Below, piece after piece: positions 1-9,754 of a DNA stretch of 64,000 nucleotides (position 1 is its first letter; each line of letters starts with the position of its first letter). This stretch comes from Methanobrevibacter olleyae. Its GTDB lineage: Archaea; Methanobacteriota; Methanobacteria; Methanobacteriales; Methanobacteriaceae. The position numbers and the translations under genes were made by a program. Below the pieces are notes generated by a model. The model was not told the DNA's origin. It did not search any database and saw only the letters and a list, made by a program, of their open reading frames with translations. The stretch covers positions 1 through 64,000 of the forward strand of contig NZ_FOTL01000003.1 in NCBI RefSeq assembly GCF_900114585.1, read 5' to 3'.

Positions 1-351
1 TATTAGGCAAACAAAGAAATATCAACCTCATTATTTCTTAGCAGACAGAGCTTATGATTCTGAAGAAATAAGAAAATGTATTAATGAAGAAACTTTAGCT
101 TTTGAGCAAATACCACTTAAAACAAGAGCCAAAAATGGTCATTATCGTTTAAATAGTTCAACAATTTTCAGACCTAAGATCTATTCTAGAAGAATGAATG
201 TTGAAAGTGTAATTTTTGTTATAAAGCAAATATTTTCAGGTATAAACTTTTCACGCAACGATAAATTACGTAATAAAGAAACCAAGCTAAAAGATGTTTT
301 ATATAATTTCTACAGGCATGTACAAATCTTTTAAAAAGGGTTTCTACAAGG
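1..351 (+). mobile_element. Insertion sequence, 3' end only (copy 1)
   Basis: This is the downstream end of an insertion sequence that begins before the window. It holds the last part of a DDE transposase gene and ends in the inverted-repeat end GGTTTCTACAAGG at 339-351. The same 13-bp end, in both orientations, bounds the second copy at 60878-62031, which lies on the opposite strand. The two copies therefore sit as inverted repeats about 60 kb apart. Unlike copy 2, this one keeps its complete transposase C-terminus. Confidence 0.8.
2..334 (+). CDS. DDE transposase, C-terminal part (cut by window edge)
   Basis: The reading frame is open from the window edge to a TAA at 332-334 and gives about 110 residues. 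It contains YFLADRAYD, the second catalytic aspartate block of IS4/IS5-like transposases, and RRMNVESVIFVIKQ, the block with the catalytic glutamate. The N-terminal part lies outside the window, so whether this copy is functional cannot be judged. The first about 37 residues are nearly identical to the transposase remnant at 60843-61751; past that point copy 2 has lost about 220 bp that this copy retains. I did not assign the element to a named IS. Confidence 0.8.
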   Translation: MRQTKKYQPHYFLADRAYDSEEIRKCINEETLAFEQIPLKTRAKNGHYRLNSSTIFRPKIYSRRMNVESVIFVIKQIFSGINFSRNDKLRNKETKLKDVLYNFYRHVQIF

Positions 352-539
352 CTAATTTTTTATCTATTTTTCCATTAAGTTTATATGTTATAATTAATAT
401 ATCTTAATATGTCTATAATTTTAAATGTTTAATTCTAGGCATCGGTTTTTAAGATTTTGTATTTTAAAATAGCTATTTTTAATTAGAAATTAGTGATAAA
501 AGATTTGTTTTGATTTAAAAATATCTATATTTAGAAACA

Positions 540-550
540 TTTATATATAA
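540..550 (+). promoter_or_regulatory. TATA box of the tRNA-Val/tRNA-Phe unit
   Basis: TTTATATATAA lies about 28 bp before the 5' end of tRNA-Val, the spacing expected for an archaeal TBP site. Only three bases separate the two tRNA genes, so one promoter probably serves both. Confidence 0.6.
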
Positions 551-577
551 TCATTAACAGACTTTTATGAGTAAGAA

Positions 578-649
578 GGACCGGTGGTCTAGGGGTATGA
601 TACCTCCTTGACATGGAGGTGATCACGAGTTCGAATCTCGTTCGGTCCA
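578..649 (+). tRNA. tRNA-Val (GAC)
   Basis: This is a 72-nt cloverleaf. The acceptor stem GGACCGG pairs with TCGGTCC. The anticodon stem CCTCC/GGAGG encloses loop TTGACAT with anticodon GAC. The T arm is ACGAG-TTCGAAT-CTCGT, and the discriminator base is A. No CCA is encoded. Confidence 0.93.
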
Positions 650-652
650 TTT

Positions 653-725
653 GCCGTAGTAGTTCAGTTGGGAGAACGCTAGACTGAAGATCTAGATGTC
701 GCTGGTTCAAGTCCGGCCTACGGCA
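653..725 (+). tRNA. tRNA-Phe (GAA)
   Basis: This is a 73-nt cloverleaf. The acceptor stem GCCGTAG pairs with CTACGGC. The anticodon stem CTAGA/TCTAG encloses loop CTGAAGA with anticodon GAA. The discriminator is A and no CCA is encoded. A T-run follows directly and probably ends the tRNA-Val/tRNA-Phe transcript. Confidence 0.93.
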
Positions 726-907
726 CTTTTTTTATCTAAGGTTATTTAGTTTTTATCATCACGAACTATCTTTATAATTAAAAGAATAATGGAAAATTTA
801 AAATATTAAAAAGTCATCTTTAAGGTATTTAAAAAAGATTAAAAAAAGGTTAAAAAGAATAAATTAAAAAAAGAAAAATAAGTTAAAAATAAGTTTAAAA
901 AACTTAT

Positions 908-1633
908 TTAAATAAGTCTTGGCCCTGTTTTTTGATTAGGGCTTATCTTTTGATTTTCTAATACATGATTAAGCTGATCCATTATAATAGTTCCTGAGGA
1001 GGTTCCAATTTTAGTTACACCTGCTGCCATTACATTACTTGCTAATTTGTAGTTATTGATTCCTCCAGCAGCTTTCATTTCAAGATGAGGTGCATTCTTT
1101 TTCATAATTCTTAAACTTTCCATTAATGCATAGAAATCTTCATTTCCATTAAATCCACTAGAAGTTTTTACATAATCTGCTCCACCATCTTCACACATTC
1201 TAGAAGCTCCTGCTTTTTCATCTACAGTAAGGAGGGTATTTTCTATGATTACTTTAAGAACTTTATCTCCAATTGCCTCTTTCACTGATTTAATATCATT
1301 CTTTACAGATTCAAAGTCATGGTTTTTAATTGCAGGTATATTTGCCATCATATCAATTTCATCAGCACCATCTGCAATTGCTTTTTTTGATTCAGCTATT
1401 TTTCCTTCGGTATTTCCTGCACCTAATGGAAAATCAACAACAGTTACTACTTTTATATCAGTATCCTTTAGTTCTTCTTTTGCTAATTTTACATAGTGAG
1501 GTAAAACCACAACAGAGTAAAAACCATATTCTTTAGCTTTATCAAAAAAAGCTTTCATTTCTTCTATTGTTGCACTATTATCTAAATTAGTAAACTCAAT
1601 AACTTTTGAGAGTTTTTTAGCTTTATTGATCAT
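908..1633 (-). CDS. deoC: Deoxyribose-phosphate aldolase
   Basis: DERA reversibly cleaves 2-deoxyribose 5-phosphate to glyceraldehyde 3-phosphate and acetaldehyde in the cytoplasm. The protein is a 241-aa TIM barrel, close to the usual archaeal length. Visible family blocks are EIDMMANI, VLKVIIENTLL, the Schiff-base lysine in YVKTSSGF, and the second active-site lysine in KAAGGI. I chose the ATG at 1633 because AGGGAG ends nine bases before it. Starts further upstream, at 1642 and 1684, have no usable ribosome site. It is a single gene on the minus strand, with the tRNA pair on one side and elp3 upstream. Confidence 0.9.
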   Translation of the reverse strand: MINKAKKLSKVIEFTNLDNSATIEEMKAFFDKAKEYGFYSVVVLPHYVKLAKEELKDTDIKVVTVVDFPLGAGNTEGKIAESKKAIADGADEIDMMANIPAIKNHDFESVKNDIKSVKEAIGDKVLKVIIENTLLTVDEKAGASRMCEDGGADYVKTSSGFNGNEDFYALMESLRIMKKNAPHLEMKAAGGINNYKLASNVMAAGVTKIGTSSGTIIMDQLNHVLENQKISPNQKTGPRLI

Positions 1634-1832
1634 TTGATTCATCTCCCTATTTTTAAACAATTTAAATAAAATTTTAATCTCCAATAATTATGATTTATTT
1701 TATATGTATATAATAGTTAGTTTAACTTCAAACTATATAATATTTTTGTCTTGTTTGATTGTTTTAAATTTTTTATATTTTTTCATAGAACAAAATATAA
1801 AATAAAAATAAGACAAATGATTTTTAGTTTAA

Positions 1833-3539
1833 TTAAATTAACTTTTTAGCCATATAAGGGCCTTTACGTTCATAACCAAATTTACGGTAATAATTTCTAG
1901 CTCCAATACCACTAATAATTAAAAGTTCCTCTTTATTTTGATTAAGGCTGATTTCTTCAGCACGCTTAAGTAATTTTTCTCCAAAACCAGTATGTTGGCC
2001 TATGTTTTCTCCTTTTTGACCTATTTTAATCATATTTCCATAAACATGTAATTCACGTACGATTGCAGTTTTATCATCAATCTCTTCTCTATGGGCTTTT
2101 AGTGATGGCATTCTCAATCTTAAAAATCCTGCTAGGCTTTCCTCATTTTTATCTTCAATAGATAAGAAGTGCTCTTCCCCATTACTTGCAATATAATCTT
2201 CTTCAAATAGTTTATAATCATCAATTGTATACTCTTCTTTTGTCTTTTTATGACCTATTTCTCTACATCTTATACATTGACAGTTAATATCTTCTTCTTC
2301 AAGACGATTATAAACTAATTCTCCTAGATTAGATTTTTTAACACCATCTTCAATTAAAGTTGAAGGTATATCTCTTTGTATTCTCATAGTTCTAAGCCAC
2401 TTTGGCAAAATTTTCTTAATTTGAACTATTAAATCAACTGCTTCTTCATCACTATATGGCCTGTATTTACCTTCTTTCCATAGTTTGTGAAGTTCACTAC
2501 CTTCAGTAACAAGACAAGGATAAATCTTAAGCATATCTGGCTTAAAGTTTTCATTGGTGAAAATGGTTTTAAACATTTCTAGATCTTTTTCTGGGCATTG
2601 TTCTACTTTAGGATTGTCTCTTGCAAGTGGGAATAAACCAGGCATCATATGCATAGCTACTTTCACTCCTGAATCTCTTAAGATTCTATTTGCTTCAATC
2701 ACATCAGATACTCTATGTCCTCTTTTGATTTTTTTATAAATATAGTCATGAATTGTTTGAACACCTAATTCAACTCTAGTCACACCCATTTTTAGCATTC
2801 TATCAACATGATCTTCCATGCAATAGTCTGGACGTGTTTCAAAGGTCATTCCAACACATCTTACTTTAGAACTTTCATTTGCTTTTTGAATATCCTCTAT
2901 AAGTATATAATCATTTGGCGGATATGTTTTAAGAGCATTGTTTATATAGGGAGGATATTTTAAAAGATCTTCTTTTTTAAATGATTCTATATCATCAATT
3001 TGTTTAATATTCTCTAAAATTACTCCAAAATCAGTCATTGCTTTTAGACATTGTGAAACAAACCATTCCTGATAGCAAATATCTCTTGAAGGGAAAGTTC
3101 CCCCCATAATAATTAATTCTACTTTATCGATAGGGTGTCCTACTTTATGTAATTGTTTTAATCGGTTATAACATTGAACATATGGGTGAAACTTAAACAT
3201 TCTGCCTCTAAGTGCTGCAGGTTCTTCTCCAGTATAACTTGGAGGTGCAATATCACTTTCAGGACAATAATAACATCTTCCATGTGGGCATTGGTGGGGA
3301 TGGCACATAACTGCAACTATTGCAACTCCAGAGATAGTTCTTGTTGGCTTCTTTTTTAATAAACTAGAAACGATTTTCTTTTCTTCAAGACTTGCATGTT
3401 CTAAAATTATGGAATTGCTCATAAATTTTTTTAACTTTCTGTCTCTACATAATTGTCTTTTTTCTACTTCAAGTTCACGTCGAGTAGTTATTTTTCCATT
3501 TATGATATCTTCTATGATAATTCGACATGCCTCTTCCAT
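1833..3539 (-). CDS. elp3: Elp3-like tRNA uridine(34) modification enzyme (radical SAM/acetyltransferase)
   Basis: Archaeal Elp3 is thought to make the carboxymethyl group on wobble uridine of tRNA from acetyl-CoA by radical SAM chemistry. The 568-aa protein has the expected order of parts. A basic N-terminal tRNA-binding region comes first, then a radical SAM core with [15 protein letters not shown] near residues 80-95, then an internal CQCIRC zinc motif, and a GNAT acetyltransferase domain at the C-terminus ([20 protein letters not shown] and [16 protein letters not shown]). The length is normal. The start is supported by GAGGAT seven bases upstream. The 360 bp upstream are AT-rich with no other gene. 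Confidence 0.92.
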   Translation of the reverse strand: MEEACRIIIEDIINGKITTRRELEVEKRQLCRDRKLKKFMSNSIILEHASLEEKKIVSSLLKKKPTRTISGVAIVAVMCHPHQCPHGRCYYCPESDIAPPSYTGEEPAALRGRMFKFHPYVQCYNRLKQLHKVGHPIDKVELIIMGGTFPSRDICYQEWFVSQCLKAMTDFGVILENIKQIDDIESFKKEDLLKYPPYINNALKTYPPNDYILIEDIQKANESSKVRCVGMTFETRPDYCMEDHVDRMLKMGVTRVELGVQTIHDYIYKKIKRGHRVSDVIEANRILRDSGVKVAMHMMPGLFPLARDNPKVEQCPEKDLEMFKTIFTNENFKPDMLKIYPCLVTEGSELHKLWKEGKYRPYSDEEAVDLIVQIKKILPKWLRTMRIQRDIPSTLIEDGVKKSNLGELVYNRLEEEDINCQCIRCREIGHKKTKEEYTIDDYKLFEEDYIASNGEEHFLSIEDKNEESLAGFLRLRMPSLKAHREEIDDKTAIVRELHVYGNMIKIGQKGENIGQHTGFGEKLLKRAEEISLNQNKEELLIISGIGARNYYRKFGYERKGPYMAKKLI

Positions 3540-3900
3540 TTTAAATCCTCATATATTGTATTTTTTATTTAAAATTTTTACTTATTTAACTACACTTTTT
3601 AACTAAATTTTTTTTAATTACACTTTTTAGCTAGATTTTTTAGCTATATTTTTAAATTACTATAATATATTTGTTCTTAAAATATTAAATTATTTTCATA
3701 AATTTATAAAACTTTTTATTTTTTAAAAATATTAGATAAGTTTATATAATTCCAAATCATACTTTTAATTAAATTGAACTTATGTTAAAAAATATTTTTC
3801 ATGATTTATATAACTATTCTAGTTATTAATAAAACTAATGTTTTTTAATTAATAAAATATTTTTTAACCTATTTCATAAATTAATCATTGAGGTAATATT
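3540..3900. other. Gene-free spacer between elp3 and the PRC-barrel gene
   Basis: This is an extremely AT-rich divergent promoter region. AAGTTTATATAATT near 3737-3750 is a plausible TATA box for the plus-strand PRC-barrel gene. I see no ORF, RNA or repeat otherwise. Confidence 0.4.
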
Positions 3901-4275
3901 ATGAAAATTAAACAATTATTGGGAATGATGGCTTTAGATTCTAATGCAAATGAAATTGGAAAAATTGAGGATGCAGAATTTGATAAAGAAGATGGAAAAA
4001 TTAGTTCTATAACTATTGTCCTTAAGAAAAACATTATTTCTTCTAACAAAATCGAAGTTGGCTTTGAAGATATAAAAAACATTGGAGATTATGTATTGTT
4101 AAATATTGAAATTAACAAAGAAGCTGCAATCGAAGAAGCTGAAAAAGCTAAAAAAGCTGCAAAGGAAGATACAAATGAAGAAAAAGTAGCTGAAAAAGTT
4201 GAAACTGTTGAAGCTGAACTTGTTGATGATGTTGGAGAAGAAGTTGAAGATAGAGCTGATGTAAAAATTGAATAA
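3901..4275 (+). CDS. PRC-barrel domain protein
   Basis: The 124-aa protein has an N-terminal PRC-barrel fold: residues 1-80 begin MKIKQLLGMMALDSNANEIG, with the typical GKIEDAEFD and alternating beta strands. A highly charged tail of about 45 residues follows, rich in Glu, Lys and Ala (EAEKAKKAAKED...). Small archaeal PRC-barrel proteins have been linked to RNA processing and to cell-division proteins such as CdpB, but this copy offers no context to choose. A GAGGT ribosome site precedes the ATG. It is cytoplasmic, with no signal or membrane segment. Confidence 0.75.
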   Translation: MKIKQLLGMMALDSNANEIGKIEDAEFDKEDGKISSITIVLKKNIISSNKIEVGFEDIKNIGDYVLLNIEINKEAAIEEAEKAKKAAKEDTNEEKVAEKVETVEAELVDDVGEEVEDRADVKIE

Positions 4276-4435
4276 TTTTTTAATTTTCAAGAATTAAATT
4301 TTTAAAATTTTATTTGAATTTTTTAAAAAATATTTTAAAATTTTATTTGAAATGTTTAAAAGATGAAATGTTTAAAAGACATTTTAAAATTTTATTCTTC
4401 TTTGAAGAGCTTATTAAAACTATATTGGTGATAAT

Positions 4436-4738
4436 ATGAGTTTTTGTGATATTCGAGGAGAAAACATTGATGTTGGTGCTTTTATAAGATATACTGGTAC
4501 AGGTACTATAAGCAAAGTTGTCGATTTAAAAGAAGAAGACAACATGCAATGGGTTAAATTAGATGAACCTGCTTTATGGTATGCAACCGATTCTTTAGAA
4601 GTAGTTGATGAAAAAGATATCATAAATGTTGAATCTGTTGATAAAGACACTTTAAAACAAGTAAAAGATTTAAAAGAAGATTTTGATGAACTTTCACAAT
4701 CTATTAATGATATTCAAGGTTGTGAAGGTGGAGGATAA
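4436..4738 (+). CDS. DUF2098 family protein
   Basis: This 100-aa methanogen-type protein starts MSFCDIRGENIDVGAFIRYT and matches what I know of DUF2098, a family of unknown function restricted largely to methanogens. The first 60 residues look like a small beta-barrel (VGAFIRYTGTGTISKVVD, WVKLDEPALWYATDSLEVV). The rest is a helical tail ending CEGGG. A GGTGAT ribosome site precedes the ATG. The stop codon lies inside the terminator palindrome at 4729-4748. Confidence 0.65.
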   Translation: MSFCDIRGENIDVGAFIRYTGTGTISKVVDLKEEDNMQWVKLDEPALWYATDSLEVVDEKDIINVESVDKDTLKQVKDLKEDFDELSQSINDIQGCEGGG

Positions 4739-4748
4739 TTATCCTCCA
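4729..4748 (+). terminator. Palindromic terminator overlapping the DUF2098 stop
   Basis: A perfect 20-bp palindrome (TGGAGGATAA/TTATCCTCCA) is followed by a T-run. It is the most GC-rich dyad in this part of the window and includes the stop codon of the preceding gene. It could act in both directions, because hel308 ends about 100 bp further on from the opposite strand. Confidence 0.75.
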
Positions 4749-4850
4749 TTTTTTTTATTTATTCTTTAATCTTATTTTTTAAGTTTTTTATTCTTTAATC
4801 TTATTTTTTAAGTTTTTAAATCTATTTTTTTAAAATTAGTTTATAGATAA

Positions 4851-6923
4851 TTAATAGTTATCTGCAAAGTTTTTAATGCTTTTAGCTAATTTAGGGCCGA
4901 TTCCTTCAACTTTCTGAAGCTCTTTTTCTGAAAATGGCCGTAAATCATCACCGAATACATCTACTAATGCTCTTGCACGGCGTCTTCCTAAACGTTTCAC
5001 TCCTATTACAAGAGGTATAATGTCTTCTTTTACACCATAATAAAGTCTTGCTGAGAGATAATCTAAATCTTTTGAATAATTATATTTTCCAAGTACTTCA
5101 AGTGTATTTTTAGTAAATCTAACAAGTAAGGATGCTTCATATGCAGAACGCCTAGTAGAGGAGGAATAGACATGATAGGCATTTTCAATTTGGTATTCAG
5201 TTCTTTCATTTATCCATTCAATTAAAGAAACTGCTGTAGCTTCTGGATTTGCAATATCAATAGCAAAGAGACCATAATTTGAAAGCTTTTCACGAACTGG
5301 ATCTTTAGATTTTCTGCCTTTGAATGAAATAAGAGGTAAATCAGGAGTTTGAGCTAATTGGTATATCAACTCTTCCGGATTAAAGCTTTCAAGATTATTT
5401 ACATATTCTTTAATTTTCACTGCTGTTTCAACACTATAATTAGATTTAGCTATTAGATTACCAAATGCAGTTGTTTTTAATCCACTAGGTGTAGCTTGTA
5501 AAATCTGGTTTTGTATTAAAAATTCTAAAGCATTTTGAATTTCAAATTTTAAACTTTCCTCAGCAAAGAAACTCATAGAAGAGTTAGCAGTCATTTGATA
5601 TCCGTAGAATGTCTTATTAAAGAAATCTTGAAGTTCTTCAGGACTTTGTGAGAGAGTAGATGCTACTTGTGCGATAATTTGTTTGAATACAGCATCTTTA
5701 TTTTCAATTAACTTTGAATTTGTTGGTTCTACCGAACCATTGATATACCTTTCTTCAAGTGTGATAGATTCTTCCATAGATTTAGCAACTAAATAGGAGT
5801 AACCTTTATCATCATATTGCGGTCTACCTGCTCTTCCAGACATTTGTTCATAATCAAAAACAGGAATTGCTTGAGGACCTTGTTGAGTCCATCTTGTATA
5901 ATCTCTAATAATTACATATTTTGAAGGTAAGTTAACACCATACATTAAACTTGGAGTAGCTGCAATCATTAAAATATTCCCATTTCTAAATTCTTCTTCA
6001 ATGATTTCTTTTTGTTCACTGAAAAGACCAGCATGGTGGAAAACAGAACCATTTTCACAACTTTCAGCTAATTTAAGACAAGTTGAAGTTGGTCTTGATC
6101 CTTTTTTCTCAGGAACAGCAAGTAATTTTTCTGCTACTTCTTTAAAACCTTTCTTTTGTTCTATAGTAGTTTTCTTTTTTAATTTTCCAGCAACATAACT
6201 TGCTAAACTTTCTGTAAATCTTCTTGTTGAAACAAAACTTAATGCTTGAGAATCATCTGCAATAGCCTTTTCTAAGACTTTTACAACAACATCATTTTTA
6301 TTTTTTGTATTAAACATTTCACTATCTAAAACATCTTTATTTAATGGCACTGGTCTGTAATCATGCTCTACAACAGTTGCATCTAACCAGTTTTTAATTT
6401 CTCCCATATTTTCTAGTGTTGCAGATAATGCAATAATTCTTAAATTAGGATTTATAATCTTTGCTCTTGTAATGGCACATTCTATTGTAGGTCCTCTTGA
6501 AAACTCACCAATCATATGGAATTCATCAATAATTAGTGTATCAACTTCCCTTAAAACATCCCATGAAAATCTTGTTAACACATCAAATGATTCAAAAACC
6601 ATAATAGATAAGTCTGAAGAAGAGGGATGTTTACCTACTTTAATCCCAAATTCTTCGAATTTTTTAAATTCTTTCACTTTTTCGTTTTGAATTGAAAGAA
6701 GTGGTGCAGCATAAATTGCTTTTCCACCATCTAAAATAGCTTTAAGTGCTACCATAACTCCAAGTACGGTTTTTCCACTAGCTGTTGGAATTGCAATAAC
6801 ACAATTTTTATTATTTTCAAGATATCCAGAATCAATCACAGCCTTTTGTGCAGGATTAAATTCTTTAATATAGGGATAACAACTATTTATTATTGTTTTT
6901 ATATTCTCTGGGATGTTTTCCAT
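4851..6923 (-). CDS. hel308: Hel308-type DNA helicase
   Basis: Hel308 is a superfamily 2, 3'-5' DNA helicase that remodels stalled replication forks. The 690-aa protein has Walker A in IPTASGKTVLG near residue 45, the DEFH box (LIIDEFHMIGEFSRG), motif III SATLENMGEI, motif VI in MSGRAGRPQYD, a winged-helix/ratchet region, and a C-terminal helix-hairpin-helix (LQKVEGIGPKLAKSIKNF). The length is typical. No strong ribosome site precedes the ATG, so the start is less certain than the identity. It is a single gene facing the DUF2098 terminator. Confidence 0.88.
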   Translation of the reverse strand: MENIPENIKTIINSCYPYIKEFNPAQKAVIDSGYLENNKNCVIAIPTASGKTVLGVMVALKAILDGGKAIYAAPLLSIQNEKVKEFKKFEEFGIKVGKHPSSSDLSIMVFESFDVLTRFSWDVLREVDTLIIDEFHMIGEFSRGPTIECAITRAKIINPNLRIIALSATLENMGEIKNWLDATVVEHDYRPVPLNKDVLDSEMFNTKNKNDVVVKVLEKAIADDSQALSFVSTRRFTESLASYVAGKLKKKTTIEQKKGFKEVAEKLLAVPEKKGSRPTSTCLKLAESCENGSVFHHAGLFSEQKEIIEEEFRNGNILMIAATPSLMYGVNLPSKYVIIRDYTRWTQQGPQAIPVFDYEQMSGRAGRPQYDDKGYSYLVAKSMEESITLEERYINGSVEPTNSKLIENKDAVFKQIIAQVASTLSQSPEELQDFFNKTFYGYQMTANSSMSFFAEESLKFEIQNALEFLIQNQILQATPSGLKTTAFGNLIAKSNYSVETAVKIKEYVNNLESFNPEELIYQLAQTPDLPLISFKGRKSKDPVREKLSNYGLFAIDIANPEATAVSLIEWINERTEYQIENAYHVYSSSTRRSAYEASLLVRFTKNTLEVLGKYNYSKDLDYLSARLYYGVKEDIIPLVIGVKRLGRRRARALVDVFGDDLRPFSEKELQKVEGIGPKLAKSIKNFADNY

Positions 6924-7147
6924 AATAATCAGTCTTTAATTTTAGATTTTAAATATTTTTTAATTTTTTAATAGTATTTTTTATTATTAATAGATAATTT
7001 TGATTTTCATAGAGCAATTGAAAAGTTCTCTAAACCTTTAAAAAAGCTTTGATTAAATTTTTTCATTTTTGATGATTTATTTTTTTCATTTGGGATGTTT
7101 TCATTAAAGAAAATCTTTTGATGTTTTAATTAAAAAAATCTATTAAA

Positions 7148-7618
7148 TTAAATTTTTTCTTTTTTAAGAACTTTTATATCAGATATTCTTGTATTAGGGT
7201 ATTGCCCATCTTCATCTTTTTCCACTGCCTTTGTCATATCCCAAATCGTAAGTAAAGCTACACTTACACCGGTAATAGCTTCCATTTCTACTCCAGTTTG
7301 TCCTGTTAATCTACATTCACATATTGCAGTTATATTAGTTTCGCCTATTTCAAAGTCTAGCTCAATTCCACTAAGATTTAATGGGTGGCAAAGGGGTATA
7401 ATATCTGATGTTTTTTTAACAGCTTGAATTCCAGCTATTTGTGCAGTTGTTAGAACATTTCCCTTTTTAATTTCAGCATTTTTAATCATTTCAATTGTTT
7501 CTTTTTGAAGATAAATTTTTCCACTTGCTACTGCAGTTCTTCTCTGTTGTGGTTTTGCTCCAACTTCTACCATATGAACTCCAGTTTCAGTTAAATGTGT
7601 AAATTCTTTTTCTCCCAT
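7148..7618 (-). CDS. moaC: Cyclic pyranopterin monophosphate synthase MoaC
   Basis: MoaC acts after MoaA in the first step of molybdenum/tungsten cofactor synthesis. The cofactor is needed for formylmethanofuran dehydrogenase and formate dehydrogenase. The 156-aa sequence carries PLCHPLNLSG and the long conserved block GVEMEAITGVSVALLTIWDM, with the catalytic Lys/Asp region DMTKAVEKD. The length is normal. GGTGAGG sits before the ATG. The gene stands alone on the minus strand. Confidence 0.93.
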   Translation of the reverse strand: MGEKEFTHLTETGVHMVEVGAKPQQRRTAVASGKIYLQKETIEMIKNAEIKKGNVLTTAQIAGIQAVKKTSDIIPLCHPLNLSGIELDFEIGETNITAICECRLTGQTGVEMEAITGVSVALLTIWDMTKAVEKDEDGQYPNTRISDIKVLKKEKI

Positions 7619-7875
7619 ATAAAAACCTCACCATTTTTTAATATTCAGTAATATTTTTTAAATTTCAAATGAATTTATTCATATTTTTACTTTTATTTTT
7701 TATTATTAATAACTCTTGTTTAAAATTTCACTTTAATCTAGCTAATTTATTTATATTTTCTAATTTAAATCAGTATTATTAATTTAAATCAACTTTAGAT
7801 TATTTTTATAAATTTTTTTATTTAATTAATTATTTTATTTAAATTTAATTTTTTACTTATATTAAATATTCTATA

Positions 7876-7979
7876 CTAATTAAGTATTCTAGTTTAATTA
7901 AATTTTTTAATCTAAATTAATATTTTATAATCCTAATTAAGTATTCTAGTTTAATTAAATTTTTTAATCTAAATTAATT
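7876..7979. repeat. Two direct repeats, 57-bp period
   Basis: A sequence of about 46 bp beginning CTAATTAAGTATTCTAG is repeated almost perfectly after 57 bp (starts 7876 and 7933). It lies in the 380-bp spacer between the GT4 gene and moaC, both on the minus strand. I see nothing else in that spacer. Confidence 0.85.
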
Positions 7980-7999
7980 ATTCTATGATTCTATAATTT

Positions 8000-9115
8000 T
8001 CAATTCAATTCATCATAGGGTAATTTAGTTTCTGAGAAGTCTTTTGCTCTATTTCTAGCATTTGATTGGAATTTTTCTCTTAAATCTTTATCTGTTAAGA
8101 TTTTATCGATAGCTTTTGCTAGATCTTCGCTGTCATTTGGATTGATTAATAAACCAACATCTTCTGTAATTATTTCTTTTATTCCACCTACATTACTACC
8201 AATTACAGGTTTACCACAGGCTAAAGCTTCTATTAAAACAAGTCCAAAACTTTCAGTAAATGAAGGTAAAACAAGTAAATCACAGCTTGGTATTATATCT
8301 TCTATATCAGTTCTTGAACCTGTGAAGTAAACATTATCGAGATTCCCTTTTAAATATTCATTTTCAGTTTTATCTTTTAGCTGTCTTAAAAGAGGACCAT
8401 CACCTACAATAACAAGATTTGCCTTAGCTTTTAATTGTTTTTTAGCTTCAATGAGCAAGTCAACATTTTTTCTTTTGATTATATTTCCAACAAATAATAT
8501 TATAGGTTTATCAATAGCTATATTAAATTTATTAACTAATTCTTCCTTGAATTTACTTTCATTATCTTTTGTAGTTTGAAACTTGTCAATATCTACTGAG
8601 TTCCAGTGTAATCTTGTTTTTTTTTCTATATCTGGTATTTTTGTATTTATTATTTCATTTTTTAATGTATCACTTACAGCAAGTACTATATCTGCATCTT
8701 TTAGAACTTTTTTTATAAGAGGTCTTATTAATGATTGTTTTTTATAGATTTCAAACATATCCGATCCATGGGATGTTACATAAGTTTTTGTTTTAGTTGA
8801 TTTTCCAGCTTTTACAGAGGTCCACCCTGCAGGTAGTAAGTAGTGGCCATGGATTATGTCAATATTTTCTTTTTCAATTAATCTTTTAAGTTCTCTTTTT
8901 CCATTAATTGCAAAAAATAATCCTCTTAATCCGGGAATATTAACTCCTTTTGTACCGATAACATGGATTCCATCAATATCTTTAATATCTTTGTGAGGGT
9001 ATGTTATTACATATACTTCATGACCTTCTTTTATTAATTTCTTGGCTAAACTATGTATATGTACTCCAACTCCCCCAATATGTGGTGGAAATTGTCCAAC
9101 CATTGCAATTTTCAT
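8000..9115 (-). CDS. GT4-family glycosyltransferase
   Basis: The 371-aa protein is a cytoplasmic GT-B fold retaining glycosyltransferase. The N-terminal acceptor domain contains the glycine-rich loop PPHIGGVGVHIHSLAKKL. The C-terminal donor domain contains ILFVGNIIKRKNVDLLIEA and the E-x7-E motif in ESFGLVLIEALACGKP followed by GSNVGGIKEII. The family uses nucleotide sugars to build envelope glycans, glycolipids or glycoproteins, and the true acceptor cannot be read from sequence. The start has GAGGT upstream. It is not in an obvious operon. Confidence 0.85.
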   Translation of the reverse strand: MKIAMVGQFPPHIGGVGVHIHSLAKKLIKEGHEVYVITYPHKDIKDIDGIHVIGTKGVNIPGLRGLFFAINGKRELKRLIEKENIDIIHGHYLLPAGWTSVKAGKSTKTKTYVTSHGSDMFEIYKKQSLIRPLIKKVLKDADIVLAVSDTLKNEIINTKIPDIEKKTRLHWNSVDIDKFQTTKDNESKFKEELVNKFNIAIDKPIILFVGNIIKRKNVDLLIEAKKQLKAKANLVIVGDGPLLRQLKDKTENEYLKGNLDNVYFTGSRTDIEDIIPSCDLLVLPSFTESFGLVLIEALACGKPVIGSNVGGIKEIITEDVGLLINPNDSEDLAKAIDKILTDKDLREKFQSNARNRAKDFSETKLPYDELN

Positions 9116-9303
9116 ATTTTTACCTCATATTTTGAAAAGTTTTTTATTAATTATCAACTATTTTAATCACTATTTTAATTAAGATAAGTATTTAATTAAG
9201 ATGAGTATTTAATTAGGATAACTATTTTAATTAAGATATATTTTTAAATCTATTAATTTTAATAAAATTTTAATTATTATAATATATTTTATTAATTCTA
9301 TTT

Positions 9304-9377
9304 ATTTTTATTTTAAAATAGTTTAAAAAAGTTTAAATTTTTATTTTAAAATAGTTTAAAAAAGTTTAAATTTTTAT
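9304..9377. repeat. Two tandem repeats, 33-bp period
   Basis: A unit containing TTTTAAAATAGTTTAAAAAAG occurs twice with a 33-bp period (11-mer starts at 9311 and 9344). It lies immediately upstream of the tiny ORF at 9414, so it may hold or multiply a promoter element. Confidence 0.8.
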
Positions 9378-9413
9378 TATAGGATTATTTTTTAAAAAAA
9401 AGGAGGTAAATCA

Positions 9414-9458
9414 ATGATTATTAAAAAAACTTGTTTATATTTAATAGAAATAGTATAA
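9414..9458 (+). CDS. Possible 14-residue peptide with a perfect Shine-Dalgarno
   Basis: AGGAGGT at 9401-9407 lies six bases before an ATG that opens a 14-codon frame (MIIKKTCLYLIEIV) ending TAA. Such a complete Shine-Dalgarno is rare in this AT-rich genome, where most genes use GGTGA. The peptide is hydrophobic with two lysines and one cysteine. It runs toward the minus-strand redoxin gene at 9494. It could be a real micropeptide, a leader, or chance. Confidence 0.3.
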   Translation: MIIKKTCLYLIEIV

Positions 9459-9493
9459 AAAAGAAAAAAAATATTAGAAAATTGTTTATACAA

Positions 9494-9745
9494 TTATTCT
9501 AATCTTTCTAATAATTCATTAAGTCTTGGAGCACCAATAAATGCTAATGAATTATTAATTGCAATTGCAGGTACTGCTGTAACACCGTAGCCAATAGCTA
9601 AATCTCTGTTATCTGGATCTGCTATACTGAGTACTTGTACATCGAGTTTGTCACCTAATTTTGCTTTTGCTTCTTCAACAACTTTTACAGCACCTGGACA
9701 ATGAGGACAGGTTGGTGAGGTAAATACTTCTACTTTGTTTGCCAT
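9494..9745 (-). CDS. Small thioredoxin/glutaredoxin-like protein
   Basis: The 83-aa redoxin fold has CPHC at residues 13-16 (SPTCPHCPGAV) and the cis-proline in TAVPAIAIN. It matches the small methanogen thioredoxin/glutaredoxin-like family, in which the active site is CPxC and the protein reduces disulfides in the cytoplasm. Typical members are about 80-85 aa, so this one is complete. AGGTGAT precedes the ATG. The identity of its reductase is not evident here. Confidence 0.85.
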   Translation of the reverse strand: MANKVEVFTSPTCPHCPGAVKVVEEAKAKLGDKLDVQVLSIADPDNRDLAIGYGVTAVPAIAINNSLAFIGAPRLNELLERLE

Positions 9746-9754
9746 TTTATCACC

